Assembly (NCBI RefSeq): GCF_902497895.1
Contig: NZ_CABVHQ010000057.1
Location: forward strand, 1-38,782
Source of the DNA: Pseudomonas fluorescens
Lineage (GTDB): Bacteria > Pseudomonadota > Gammaproteobacteria > Pseudomonadales > Pseudomonadaceae
DNA: 38,782 nucleotides
Direction of reading: 5' to 3'
In this document: one piece after another, positions 23,466 through 31,841 of the stretch
Position numbering within the stretch: position 1 is the first letter of the stretch
Layout: every line of letters begins with the position of its first letter
Program-made: the position numbers and the translations under genes
Notes under the pieces: generated by a model
Told to the model about the DNA's origin: nothing
The model's database searches: none
What the model saw: the letters and a program-made list of their open reading frames with translations, nothing else

Positions 23466-25550
23466 TTAGTCCGGCGTGCCGTCGACAACGCCTGCGGTGT
23501 TATCGAGCAGACTTTTGGTGGCTGTCTGCAGGAAAGACTCGAGCTTTTGCTTCAGCTCGGCAGTTTGCGGTGCATCCGGGATCATTTCGGAACGGGGCTT
23601 GGCGCCCAATTCGTACTGGTACAGTTTCGGCGGCATTTCCTTGGGAAGAATCAGAATGCGGTCAGCAGTGAGGATCGCTACCGTCTGATCGCTGCCCGAT
23701 GGTTTGATCACGCCAAAACCGGGATCGCCTTGCGGCAGGTTCAGCAGATCACGCCCCCAGCACTGTTGACGCACTTCGCCACCGATCCGGCCCATGATGG
23801 TCGGCACGATGTCGGTCTGAGTGCCCACGGTATGGTCAAGCTGACCGAACTTCTCCTGGACTCCAGGACCGATCAACAGCAGCGGTACGTTGAAGCGCCC
23901 CAGGTCCATTTCAGTAATCTGCCGCTCGTCGCCGAAACCGTGGTCGCCAACCACGACGAACAGGGTTTCCTTGAAGTACGGCTCTTTACGGGCCTTCTCG
24001 AAGAACTGACCCAATGCCCAGTCGGAGTAGCGCATGGCCGTTAAATGCTCATTCAGACTACCGCGATCGGTGACCTTTTCGACCGGCAACGGGTTTGGCA
24101 AGGCGTAGGGCGTATGGTTGGACAGGGTTTGCAGCAGCGCGTAGTACGGCTTTTTGCCTTCACGTGCCTTCAGTTCTTCCAGACCACGGTTAAACATGTC
24201 CTGGTCGGACACACCCCAGGTCGGATCGGAAAACACCGGGTTGACGTAATCATTACGGCCGATGAAGGTGGTCATGCCCTGATTGCTGAAGAAACCCGCC
24301 TGATTGTCCCAGGCAAAATCGCCGTTATAGACATAGACGTCGTCGAAGTCACGGGCGCTCAGCAGTTGCGGCAGGCCGGACAGCTTGTGACTGCCTTCCG
24401 GAGTCTGCATCAGGTATTCAAAACCCGGCAGGTTCGGGAAGCAGGCCATGGTGGCGAACATACCCTGGTGGGTATGGGTGCCGTTGGAGAAGAAACGGTC
24501 GAACAGCAGGCCTTCTTTCGACAGTTTGTCGAAGTACGGCGTGATGTTGCTCTGCGCACCCAGGGCGCCTACCGAGTGACCGGCGAAGCTTTCCATGAGA
24601 ATGACCACGACGTTTTTGATCGGCAGGGTCTTCTCGGCGGGTGGCGTGTAGTCGCGGCGCACGGCCGCGATGTCGGCGTCGACCAGTATTTCGTCGGGTG
24701 TCACCAGCATGTCACGTACGGTCTGCTGAGCTTCCGGCTGCGGCAGAGTAGCCTTCCAGACATTGTCACGGTGTTCGGACATCCGGCTCTTGGCCGCGGC
24801 GACCAGCGACAGCGAACCGTTCAGGCCCAGTTGATTGGCGAAGTTCGAATCGGTGGTGTAGACGTCACCCCAACGCAGTGGCGGACCTTGGCGCAAGGTG
24901 CCACGAGCAGCCACGACGCAGACCAGCAGGCACACCACGAAGACGCCGGCGCGGGCGTACCACGGGGCGATCTGCCGAGTGCCGATGCTGCCACCGCTGA
25001 ATGGGCCGCGGGGTCGGGTCGCACGATCGGCACCCTTGAAAGCCAGGCTCAACAGCCAGGTGCCAACGGCCCAGGCCAGCAGATAGCGGACCACCGGGAA
25101 GCCGTACCAGAGCATGCTCATCACGGTTTTCGGGTCTTCCTTCACGTACTGGAAGACCAGCCCGTTGAGGCGCTGGTGAAACTCGCGATAGAAGTCCATC
25201 TCCATCAGCCCGAGGAACAACGCGATGCTGGAGACGAGGGTCAGCCAGAAACGGAAAAATCCGCGGGCGGCCATGGCCCGGGCACTGAACAATGCCAACA
25301 CCAGCGGGATGCTGAGGTAGATCACCAGGCGCAGGTCAAAGCGCAGGCCATTGGCAAAAGCTTCGAGGAAGGTCGAGGCTGGGGTGTCGAGGATCATCTC
25401 CCGGTTATAAACCAGGAGCGCCACGCGCAGCAGGGAGAGCATGACCATCATGACCAAGGCACAGAGCAAGGTGTAAGCCAGATGCGATTTGACGGTCGGT
25501 TGCAGCAGGCGACTTGAAGCTCGCTGACTCAGGGCGTCCGGGATTGACAT
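23466..25550 (-). CDS. LTA-synthase-like membrane sulfatase/phosphoglycerol transferase
   Basis: This 694-residue inner-membrane enzyme has about five transmembrane segments in residues 25-215, then an extracytoplasmic alkaline-phosphatase/sulfatase domain. Visible are the metal-ligand Glu in ILMESFAGHS (about 320), the Thr-bearing nucleophile loop SNGTHTHQGMFATMACFP (about 355-372), and VVVGDHGFGDE (Asp536, His537). The layout matches LtaS/OpgB. Gram-negative bacteria lack lipoteichoic acid, so transfer of phosphoglycerol to periplasmic glucans or another envelope glycan is more likely; the acceptor is unknown. The start at 25550 has a weak ribosome-binding site. Confidence 0.9.
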   Translation of the reverse strand: MSIPDALSQRASSRLLQPTVKSHLAYTLLCALVMMVMLSLLRVALLVYNREMILDTPASTFLEAFANGLRFDLRLVIYLSIPLVLALFSARAMAARGFFRFWLTLVSSIALFLGLMEMDFYREFHQRLNGLVFQYVKEDPKTVMSMLWYGFPVVRYLLAWAVGTWLLSLAFKGADRATRPRGPFSGGSIGTRQIAPWYARAGVFVVCLLVCVVAARGTLRQGPPLRWGDVYTTDSNFANQLGLNGSLSLVAAAKSRMSEHRDNVWKATLPQPEAQQTVRDMLVTPDEILVDADIAAVRRDYTPPAEKTLPIKNVVVILMESFAGHSVGALGAQSNITPYFDKLSKEGLLFDRFFSNGTHTHQGMFATMACFPNLPGFEYLMQTPEGSHKLSGLPQLLSARDFDDVYVYNGDFAWDNQAGFFSNQGMTTFIGRNDYVNPVFSDPTWGVSDQDMFNRGLEELKAREGKKPYYALLQTLSNHTPYALPNPLPVEKVTDRGSLNEHLTAMRYSDWALGQFFEKARKEPYFKETLFVVVGDHGFGDERQITEMDLGRFNVPLLLIGPGVQEKFGQLDHTVGTQTDIVPTIMGRIGGEVRQQCWGRDLLNLPQGDPGFGVIKPSGSDQTVAILTADRILILPKEMPPKLYQYELGAKPRSEMIPDAPQTAELKQKLESFLQTATKSLLDNTAGVVDGTPD

Positions 25551-25852
25551 GTCGTTTTAGGACCCATTGGAAGTTGAAGTTTCAAAAATACAGCTGCGCC
25601 TGCCCTCTCATTGCCAGCAAGGGCAGCGGGGATTACGCGGTGCGCAAATGTTGCACGATCACTCGCGGCATTGCCATTGATTACTGGCATACCTTCAACC
25701 CGGCCTTGCCGGGCCTGAAACAAGCGACCACAGGAGGTTGAACGCGGGAAACAACGCGGGGGAATTGTCTTGGAGTGGTTGTGAAAATTTCGTTTAACGA
25801 ATATCTGGACACATAAAAAAGGGCCTTGCGGCCCCTTTATCAATATGACTGC
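25551..25852. other. Intergenic region, no gene
   Basis: This 302-bp stretch holds the upstream region of the LTA-synthase-like gene and the speE terminator at 25815-25838. Short ORFs on both strands lack ribosome-binding sites and family features. No clear promoter was found. Confidence 0.55.
25815..25838 (-). terminator. speE intrinsic terminator
   Basis: Read on the minus strand, AAAGGGGCCGCAAGGCCC followed by six T forms a GC-rich hairpin with a 4-nt loop, 15 nt after the speE stop. Confidence 0.88.
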
Positions 25853-26728
25853 TTAGTCATTGCTCGGTTTGTTGACCGCCTGCAATACATATTGCGGCAA
25901 GGCAAACGCACCGATATGAATTTCAGGATTGTAGTAGCGGGTGATGATGCCGCTGCCGGCGAAACGCTGACGCAGGGTCTCGATGGGTAATTTGCGGTAG
26001 GCGGTATTGGTTGCGCCCCAGGCGAAGGTCATCGCGCCGCCGATGTAGGTCGGCACCGCCGCCTGATAGAAGTGCCAGTCCGGGAACAGGCTACGCATAC
26101 GGCCGGCAGTGGTTTGCACTTCGCTCAGCTGCATGAACGGCGTGCCGTTCTGGGTCACCAGAATGCCGCCTTCGTTCAGGCAACGACGGCACGCTTCATA
26201 GAAGTTTTCCGAGAACAGCACTTCGCCCGGGCCGATCGGATCGGTGGAGTCGGAAATGATCACGTCGAACTTCTCTTCGGTGGTCGCGACGAAGCGCATG
26301 CCGTCGTCGATCACCAGGTTCAGGCGTGGATCATCGAACGCACCCTTGGAGTGATTTGGCAGGAATTCCTTGCACATTTCGACCACAGTGCCATCGATCT
26401 CGACCATGGTGATGTGTTCGATGCTGCGGTGCTTGGCCACTTCACGCAGCATACCGCCGTCACCGCCGCCGATGATCAGCACGCGCTTGGCGGTACCGTG
26501 GGCGAGGATCGGTACGTGGGTGAGCATCTCGTGGTAGATGAACTCGTCGGCTTCGGTGGTCTGGATAACCCCGTCCAGCGCCATCACGCGGCCCATGCGC
26601 GGGTTCTCGAAGATCACCAGGTGCTGATGCTCGGTGCGCACCTCATGCAGCAGTTTTTCCATGCGAAAACGCTGGCCGTAACCTTCGTAGAGGGTTTCCA
26701 GGTATTCGCTGTTCTGGGTAATGCTCAT
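25853..26728 (-). CDS. speE: Spermidine synthase (polyamine aminopropyltransferase)
   Basis: This 291-residue cytoplasmic enzyme transfers an aminopropyl group from decarboxylated S-adenosylmethionine to putrescine, giving spermidine and methylthioadenosine. Motifs include the binding loop VLIIGGGDGGMLREV (about 83-97), MVEIDGTVVEMCKEF, and the catalytic-Asp region DVIISDSTDPIGPGE. The start at 26728 (MSITQNSEYLETLYEGYG) has a GGGGGA site and the proper N-terminus; the open frame upstream to 26848 does not. It is a monocistronic gene with its own terminator. Its by-product feeds the methionine-salvage pathway whose mtnBDC genes lie about 6 kb away. Confidence 0.96.
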   Translation of the reverse strand: MSITQNSEYLETLYEGYGQRFRMEKLLHEVRTEHQHLVIFENPRMGRVMALDGVIQTTEADEFIYHEMLTHVPILAHGTAKRVLIIGGGDGGMLREVAKHRSIEHITMVEIDGTVVEMCKEFLPNHSKGAFDDPRLNLVIDDGMRFVATTEEKFDVIISDSTDPIGPGEVLFSENFYEACRRCLNEGGILVTQNGTPFMQLSEVQTTAGRMRSLFPDWHFYQAAVPTYIGGAMTFAWGATNTAYRKLPIETLRQRFAGSGIITRYYNPEIHIGAFALPQYVLQAVNKPSND

Positions 26729-26907
26729 GGGTAAGTCCCCCGGTGAATGCTGGTGGCAACGGACGGTTACCCGCCCATGATGGGCAATCGACAACAGGTA
26801 GTGTTCGCAATTGGCCAAAGAAGGCGCGCATTCTACGTCCCGGAACATGACAGGTCGAACCTTCTGGCTCTATCTTTGTGTCTGATCCTTGTCTGGAACC
26901 AAACCCG

Positions 26908-27381
26908 ATGTTTTACCGTTATCTACCCAGCCCGATCGGGCCGCTGCTGCTGGCCGGCGATGAACAGGGGCTGCGCCAGCTGTACATGGACAACCACCCG
27001 TACTGGACACCGCCGCCGCAATGGATCGAAGCCGGCAATCAACTTGATACCGTCTGTCGGCAACTGGATGAGTACTTCGAGGGCAAGCGTGAGTGTTTCG
27101 ATGTACCCCTGGCGCCTCAGGGCACGGCATTCCAGCAAAGGGTCTGGCAGGCTTTGCTGGAAATACCTTTTGGCCACACCTGGAGCTACGCCCGACTGGC
27201 CGAGCACATCGGCAACCCGAAAGCGGTACGTGCGGTCGGCACCGCCAATGGCGCCAACCCGATATCGATCATCATTCCTTGTCACCGAGTGATCGGCAGC
27301 AACGGCACGCTTACCGGTTATGGCGGCGGGCTGGAACGCAAGCAGGCGTTGCTGCAGCTCGAGGGCGCATGGTTGATTTGA
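26908..27381 (+). CDS. ogt: Methylated-DNA-protein-cysteine methyltransferase (Ogt type)
   Basis: This 157-residue repair protein removes O6-alkyl groups from guanine by transfer to its own cysteine. The active-site motif IIIPCHRVIG contains Cys125; the DNA-binding helix region is IPFGHTWSYARLAEHIGNPKAVRAVGTANG. The length and lack of an AdaA-type zinc domain fit Ogt. The start at 26908 (MFYRYLPSPIGPLLLAGD) is the family start, though the frame is open 30 nt further. It is divergent from speE, with 179 bp between. Confidence 0.94.
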   Translation: MFYRYLPSPIGPLLLAGDEQGLRQLYMDNHPYWTPPPQWIEAGNQLDTVCRQLDEYFEGKRECFDVPLAPQGTAFQQRVWQALLEIPFGHTWSYARLAEHIGNPKAVRAVGTANGANPISIIIPCHRVIGSNGTLTGYGGGLERKQALLQLEGAWLI

Positions 27382-27433
27382 TACGGCATAGAGTCAGTGG
27401 TGCAACCAACGGATCGCGGCCTTCATCACCCCG

Positions 27434-27625
27434 TTAAATCCGCACATTGCCCCGCGGCCCGGCGATCGCCCAGATGATCAGGCCCAGTACCGGCAACAAG
27501 AGAATCAGCAGCACCCAGACTATTTTCATCCCGGTCTCGGTGCCGCTCTTGAGAACGTTGATGATCGCCCAGATATCCAGGGCGAGGATAATCAGCCCGA
27601 CCAGACCATTGAAGGTAGAACCCAT
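27434..27625 (-). CDS. PLDc_N-type small membrane protein
   Basis: This 63-residue protein has two hydrophobic helices separated by KSGTETGMK, with the signature LLPVLGLIIWAIAGPRG of the cardiolipin-synthase/phospholipase-D N-terminal domain (PLDc_N) occurring here alone. It has no catalytic HKD motif, so it is not a synthase. A function as a membrane accessory protein is possible but unknown. AAGGAG sits 7 nt before the ATG. The convergent ogt gene ends 52 bp away. Confidence 0.88.
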   Translation of the reverse strand: MGSTFNGLVGLIILALDIWAIINVLKSGTETGMKIVWVLLILLLPVLGLIIWAIAGPRGNVRI

Positions 27626-27696
27626 GGTGTCGCTCCTTAGTGAGGGTTTGCACCCTTAGGATAGCCGGGCTTGAGAAGGGTTCCGTTTTATTGCGC

Positions 27697-28227
27697 TCAG
27701 ACGTGAATCGCCACTCGCAACGCTTCCAGGGACGGCGCGGCGTTGATACCGACTTCAGCGCACAGCTCCAGCACCCGTGGCACGTCGTTGCCATACACCA
27801 GTACCGCCTGGATTTCGTCATCGAGCAGCTGGCTGAAATTCATCAGCACATAACCGCCCTTTTCCGGATTCATGGCGCTCAGCTGGATCTGGATCCGGTT
27901 GAGCGCGGTCAGCGCTTCGACCTTGGCCAATTGCTTGGGCTTGATGTTGAAGGTGACGCCCGGGCCGAACGAAGCGACGATCTGCGCGAACAGGTCCATA
28001 TAGGTGTCGGCCTGGAACAACACGGTTTCCGGCAGGCTGCCGACGACGATCCACTCGCCCAGCGGGATCGGAAAGGTTTCGTCGTAGTTGATGTCCGGAT
28101 TGGCCGCCAGGAAAGCATCCGCGTCGGCGTAGGCCTGCGCGGCTTCATCGGCGATCCGCGCCACTTCATCCTCGTCCATGCACCCGGAGCTGATTTTGCC
28201 GATGAGTTCAACGAGCGTGGTTTTCAT
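27697..28227 (-). CDS. Acidic cytoplasmic protein of unknown function
   Basis: This 176-residue protein has many Asp and Glu residues, no signal and no membrane segment. The N-terminal half is helical (VARIADEAAQAYADADAFLAANPDI) and the second half looks like an alpha/beta domain (IQIQLSAMNPEKGGYVLMNF, ALRVAIHV at the C-terminus). I do not recognise a named family. A full-length frame, typical codon use and a clean start at 28227 support a real gene. It lies 71 bp upstream of the PLDc_N gene on the same strand and could be co-transcribed with it. Confidence 0.7.
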   Translation of the reverse strand: MKTTLVELIGKISSGCMDEDEVARIADEAAQAYADADAFLAANPDINYDETFPIPLGEWIVVGSLPETVLFQADTYMDLFAQIVASFGPGVTFNIKPKQLAKVEALTALNRIQIQLSAMNPEKGGYVLMNFSQLLDDEIQAVLVYGNDVPRVLELCAEVGINAAPSLEALRVAIHV

Positions 28228-28330
28228 GGATGGATCCTGTAGCGAGGGAAATTTGCGGGCGCGAAGGATAGCGCATTCGGGGGGTATCCCGAATGCCGGT
28301 CAATCAATTTGCGATTCAACACCTTCCCCC

Positions 28331-28462
28331 GTAGCAGCTGGCGAAGCCTGCGTTCGGCCGCGCAGCGGTCGTAAAATCAGGCGTTGCGGTTTTGCAGGTT
28401 AACCGGGGAGGCAGGTTTTACGACCGCTGCGCGGCCGGACGCAGCCTGGCGGCAGCTGCTAC
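28331..28462. repeat. 132-bp long inverted repeat of REP type
   Basis: The ends are GTAGCAGCTG and CAGCTGCTAC. Inside, CGGCCGCGCAGCGGTCGTAAAA pairs with TTTTACGACCGCTGCGCGGCCG, which is perfect over more than 20 bp. It is a distant relative of the GTAGGAGCTGGC repeats and fills the space between the ankyrin gene and the acidic-protein gene. As RNA it would form one very stable hairpin. Confidence 0.85.
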
Positions 28463-28478
28463 GGACAACCTGCAACCT

Positions 28479-28997
28479 TCAGCCCAGCAACTTTTCCAGC
28501 TGCGCCGTGGTATCTGGCGCGCCCATGGTCTTGGCTGCGTCCAGCGCGGTCACCCCATTGGCGTCTCGGGCCTTCGGATCGGCGCCTTTGCTGATCAGGT
28601 AGTCGACGATTGCAGTGCGGTTGAACATCGCCGCCATCATCAATGCGGTGCGACCGTCAAAGGACGAACCTTCGACCTGGGCGCCGCCTTCGACCAGTAC
28701 CTGGACTACCGCCAGGTCGCCTTTGAACGCGGCACCGGCAATCGGGCTTTGGCCATTGTCATTGCGGATCTCCGGGTCGGCCTTGTGCTCGAGCAACACC
28801 TTAACGGCATCGGCATGCCCGTGATAGCTGGCGAGCATCAGCAAGGTATCGCCCTTGTGATTGCGCAGGTTGACCGGCAGACCCTTGCTCAGCAATGCGG
28901 CGAGCATGGCAGCATCGCCTTCACGCGCTTTGTTGAACACCTGCTCGGCAAACTCCGCAGCTTCTTCTTCGGTCATCTGGCGGCTTTTGTCTGACAT
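28479..28997 (-). CDS. Ankyrin-repeat protein
   Basis: This 172-residue soluble protein has about four ankyrin repeats in residues 35-165, for example NHKGDTLLMLASYHGHADAVKVLLEHKADP, NGQSPIAGAAFKGDLAVVQVLVEGGA and GRTALMMAAMFNRTAIVDYLISKGADP. The acidic N-terminus (TEEEAAEFAEQVFNKAREGD) caps the array. No signal peptide is present, so it is cytoplasmic. Ankyrin repeats bind protein partners; none can be named here. The ATG at 28997 has GGAG 6 nt upstream; the longer frame to 29015 does not. Confidence 0.9.
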   Translation of the reverse strand: MSDKSRQMTEEEAAEFAEQVFNKAREGDAAMLAALLSKGLPVNLRNHKGDTLLMLASYHGHADAVKVLLEHKADPEIRNDNGQSPIAGAAFKGDLAVVQVLVEGGAQVEGSSFDGRTALMMAAMFNRTAIVDYLISKGADPKARDANGVTALDAAKTMGAPDTTAQLEKLLG

Positions 28998-29090
28998 TCG
29001 GGACTCCACATTCACTTGGCAAAGCCGTTAGTTTCCCGAGCCGCCCCGAACCTGTCATCCCTTTTTTCTCAAATCGGGCAATAGCCAGAA

Positions 29091-30929
29091 TCAATAGCGG
29101 AACTTGCCACCGTGAATATCCGCCAACACCTGCGCGGTGACTTGCACGTATGTATCCGATCCCGGTAACCAGGCATAGATCGGGTCATCTCCGGTTTTTG
29201 CCGGGTCAAAGGCTTCGTCCTTGAGCCGGACTTTCTGATATTTGAAGGTGCCGGTGGTCTCCATTTTCACTTTCACCCGCAAGAACAATGGCACTGCGTA
29301 GGCCGGCATTTGCTCTCTGGCGAATTGCAGCAGTTCGCTGAAATCCAGGGTGGCCAGGGATTCGGCGGGGGTGATCGCGGCCATCCCGGCACGCCCGTTG
29401 GTGTTACTGATCTCGACGCCATAGGCCACCGCCTCGGCGATATGCGGATGCTGCAGGAGAATGTTCTCGACCTCGGTCGTCGATACGTTTTCGCCCTTCC
29501 AGCGGTAGGTATCCCCCAGACGGTCAACGAACTGTGCATGACCAAAACCGATATTTCTCAGCAAGTCTCCGGTGTTGAAGTAGCGATCACCCTTCTCGAA
29601 TACATCGTGGAGGATGACCTTTTGGGTCTTCTCGGGATCGGTGTAGCCATCGAGCGGGGCCTTGTCATCGATCTTCGCCAGCAGCAGACCCTGCCCACCC
29701 TTGGCGACTTTCTGCATGAAGCCGGCCTTGTTGCGAATTGGCATACAGCTGTCATGGGCATATTCCACCAACTCCCAGGACATCAGGGAAAAACCGATGG
29801 TGTTATCGAAGTTGAGGATATTGGTGAAACCGATATTGCCGTCACTGGCGGCGTACAGTTCGCAGACGTGCTTGACCCCGAAGCGCTTCTTGAACTCGCT
29901 CCACACCCCTGGGCGCAAACCGTTGCCGATCATTTTTACCACACCGTTGTGACGGTCGTCGGCGCTCGCTGGCTGGTCGATCAGGTAACGACACAATTCA
30001 CCGACGTATCCGATAGTGGTGGCGTTGAACTTGCGCACGTCATTCCAGAACTGACTGGCGCTGAATTTTCGGCGAATGGCAAACCCCGATGCCCCACAGA
30101 TGGCAGAGCCCCAGCAGACGCAAAGGCCGGTGGCGTGGTACAGCGGCAAGGTGCAATAAACGACATCCGCCGGTCCCATATCCAGTGCGATCATGCCGAA
30201 ACTGACGGAAGTCCTCGTCCAGCGGCCGTGCTTGAAAACCCCGGCCTTGGGCAAGCCGGTGGTGCCTGATGTGTAGATATAGAAGCAAGGATCATCGAAA
30301 TGGATCTGCTGGCTGCTGAGTGGGTTGTCTATCGCGCACTCGGCACTGGCGGTCATCAGGTTGATAAAGCCTGCGGGCACCTCGCCGGGGTCGCGAGAAG
30401 TATCCTGATCGGCGACGCACCAGATTCTGTCCTGATCGATAGCGATCTGCTCGCGGACCGCCGAAAACGCTTGCGCCAACTCTACCCCGACCACTACCGC
30501 CAGCGGTTTTACCAGGTTCAGGCTATGCACCAGCACATGCTGGGTTTGCGAGGTGTTGAGCATGGCGCCGATAGCACCGACCTTGGCCACAGCCAATACC
30601 GTAACCAGCAGTTCGGGCCGGTTCTCGATAAAAATCCCGACCACGTCACCTTTGCCGATGCCTTGGGCAATCAGGTGATGGGCAATGCGGTTGGCCCACT
30701 GGTTGACCTGGGCATAGCTTAACGAAACGTTGCCGTAGAGCAGCGCCGAACCATGGGGATTGCGCAACGTCGCTTGCTCGAATGCCCGCCCCAGACCACA
30801 GGGTTGATTCGGCTTGTTGGCATTGGCGACCTTGAGCCCCTTGACCACCCGCGCAATGGTTTTGGCAATGGATGGCAACTTTCGAAGCATCATGCCCCAG
30901 GTAATCATGCCGTTTGAATTGCTGCTCAT
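29091..30929 (-). CDS. Long-chain acyl-CoA synthetase, FATP/FadD6-like
   Basis: This 612-residue AMP-binding enzyme activates fatty acids to acyl-CoA via acyl-adenylate. It has the P-loop YTSGTTGLPKAG (about 219-230), the mid-domain FCTLPLYHATGL-like region (DVVYCTLPLYHATGL), NTGDLLRNIGFGHAQFVDRLGD and the C-terminal lysine region RWKGENVSTTEVE. The end of the protein reads TGTFKYQKVRLKDEAFDP, typical of the FATP/very-long-chain acyl-CoA synthetase branch. The start at 30929 (AGGGA, 12 nt upstream) is preferred to the GTG at 30938. It is a single gene; chain-length preference is unknown. Confidence 0.9.
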   Translation of the reverse strand: MSSNSNGMITWGMMLRKLPSIAKTIARVVKGLKVANANKPNQPCGLGRAFEQATLRNPHGSALLYGNVSLSYAQVNQWANRIAHHLIAQGIGKGDVVGIFIENRPELLVTVLAVAKVGAIGAMLNTSQTQHVLVHSLNLVKPLAVVVGVELAQAFSAVREQIAIDQDRIWCVADQDTSRDPGEVPAGFINLMTASAECAIDNPLSSQQIHFDDPCFYIYTSGTTGLPKAGVFKHGRWTRTSVSFGMIALDMGPADVVYCTLPLYHATGLCVCWGSAICGASGFAIRRKFSASQFWNDVRKFNATTIGYVGELCRYLIDQPASADDRHNGVVKMIGNGLRPGVWSEFKKRFGVKHVCELYAASDGNIGFTNILNFDNTIGFSLMSWELVEYAHDSCMPIRNKAGFMQKVAKGGQGLLLAKIDDKAPLDGYTDPEKTQKVILHDVFEKGDRYFNTGDLLRNIGFGHAQFVDRLGDTYRWKGENVSTTEVENILLQHPHIAEAVAYGVEISNTNGRAGMAAITPAESLATLDFSELLQFAREQMPAYAVPLFLRVKVKMETTGTFKYQKVRLKDEAFDPAKTGDDPIYAWLPGSDTYVQVTAQVLADIHGGKFRY

Positions 30930-31313
30930 GGTTGCCACATTCCCTGTCCGCTATTGAAACCTATGGGGTTCTATAGATTGTTAAATGTCAAAAGGCACTC
31001 TTTGCTGTTCAACTAAAACAGTGAACAAAACCCGTGAAGCAGGATGAAAAGTACGTCAGCCGTTCTTTGGCTGTACATGGAGGATTTGAAATGTTTTGTA
31101 TCTATCAACCGTAGGGCCGGCTAGTTCGCTGATCCAGGCAGGTTTGTCCAAACCGGTATCCCGTCCGCGCAATGGAATTTTTCCTGCCGGGCGACGGTCT
31201 GACCTTTACCGGGAGTTCTCTGCGTCCAGAAAAATCCGGAAAACCACGCAAAATGCAGGATGCACGATGGCCATTCATGCAAATTGCACGGAATCGAAAT
31301 TTTAGGTTATTTT

Positions 31314-31326
31314 CAACTTGTTGATT
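31314..31326 (-). promoter_or_regulatory. IHF-consensus site
   Basis: The minus strand reads AATCAACAAGTTG, a full match to WATCAANNNNTTR, in A/T-rich DNA. It lies 28 bp upstream of a candidate sigma-54 promoter, a common arrangement for looping an activator to RpoN holoenzyme. Confidence 0.5.
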
Positions 31327-31353
31327 TATAAGGGATTTTAAAAAATCCAATAC

Positions 31354-31369
31354 TGGCACAATCACTGCA
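31354..31369 (+). promoter_or_regulatory. Candidate sigma-54 promoter
   Basis: TGGCACAATCACTGCA has the invariant GG and GC at the correct spacing and one mismatch (CTGC for TTGC) in the -12 box. Transcription would start near 31381, 36 nt ahead of the DUF3509 ATG. Confidence 0.5.
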
Positions 31370-31416
31370 CCTATCACTCCACGCTTGCCATTCAAGAGCT
31401 AACGGAGCTGATAGAC

Positions 31417-31692
31417 ATGAGCCTGATCCAAGAAAAATTCGCGTCCCTGTTCTCCAACTTCGAAGTCACCGTCCAGGCCCGGCCGGACGGCGGTATTTTG
31501 CTCACGCTGCGCAATAGCGAAAAACAGCTCAAACGATCGATTTCCTATGCACAGCTGCATGCCGGTGACCAACTGTCCTGGGTGATCAGCGCAATACGCC
31601 GCGACCTGGCAGAACAGGCCAGCGAGTTGCCACAGATTTCGATGTTGCAGAGTCAACACCGCTTTGCCCTGCCGACCTATCACTCGGTCTGA
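31417..31692 (+). CDS. DUF3509-family protein
   Basis: This 91-residue cytoplasmic protein matches the Pseudomonas DUF3509 family: MSLIQEKFASLFSNFEVTVQARPDGGILLTLRN, WVISAIRRDLAEQ and the invariant-looking end LPQISMLQSQHRFALPTYHSV. The function is unknown. The family is largely confined to pseudomonads. The ribosome-binding site is weak (AACGGAG about 12 nt upstream). A REP element begins directly at its stop codon. Control by sigma-54 and IHF is inferred from upstream sites. Confidence 0.9.
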   Translation: MSLIQEKFASLFSNFEVTVQARPDGGILLTLRNSEKQLKRSISYAQLHAGDQLSWVISAIRRDLAEQASELPQISMLQSQHRFALPTYHSV

Positions 31693-31693
31693 G

Positions 31694-31793
31694 CAGGAAC
31701 TGGCGCAGCCTGCGATCTTGGCTGTGTGATAGACGCTTAAAGGGTTGCGCGGCGAATGAAGATCAAAAGATCGCAGCCTGCGGCAGCTCCTAC
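31694..31793. repeat. REP pair of the GTAGGAGCTGGC type
   Basis: The left arm AGGAACTGGCGCAGCCTGCGATC and right arm GATCGCAGCCTGCGGCAGCTCCTAC are the same family as the tandem array at 20651-21013 but with a different centre. It begins right after the DUF3509 stop and may stabilise that mRNA end. Confidence 0.82.
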
Positions 31794-31841
31794 GGGTCGT
31801 GCAAGCCCTCAGGCTTCACGGCCCGATGTCGTTTTTGAGAG

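Larger units (their letters stand above)
30930..31416 (+). promoter_or_regulatory. Long intergenic region with candidate sigma-54/IHF control of the DUF3509 gene
   Basis: This 487-bp region between divergent genes contains no supported ORF. The right part holds an IHF-consensus match (31314-31326) and a near-consensus sigma-54 promoter (31354-31369). A pair of TGCA-flanked sequences at 31260-31282 (TGCACGATGG, CCATTCATGCA) forms a loose dyad where an activator could bind. The left part is the upstream region of the acyl-CoA synthetase gene; no clear promoter was identified there. Confidence 0.5.

Noticed and set aside
24045..25517. 490-codon plus-strand open frame
   Set aside because: It is antisense to the LTA-synthase-like gene, rich in His, Gln and Arg as expected for a shadow frame, with no ribosome-binding site.
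30940..31416. Short ORFs at 31096-31305 (+) and 31105-31395 (-)
   Set aside because: They have no ribosome-binding site, rare start codons and no family features, and they overlap one another on opposite strands.
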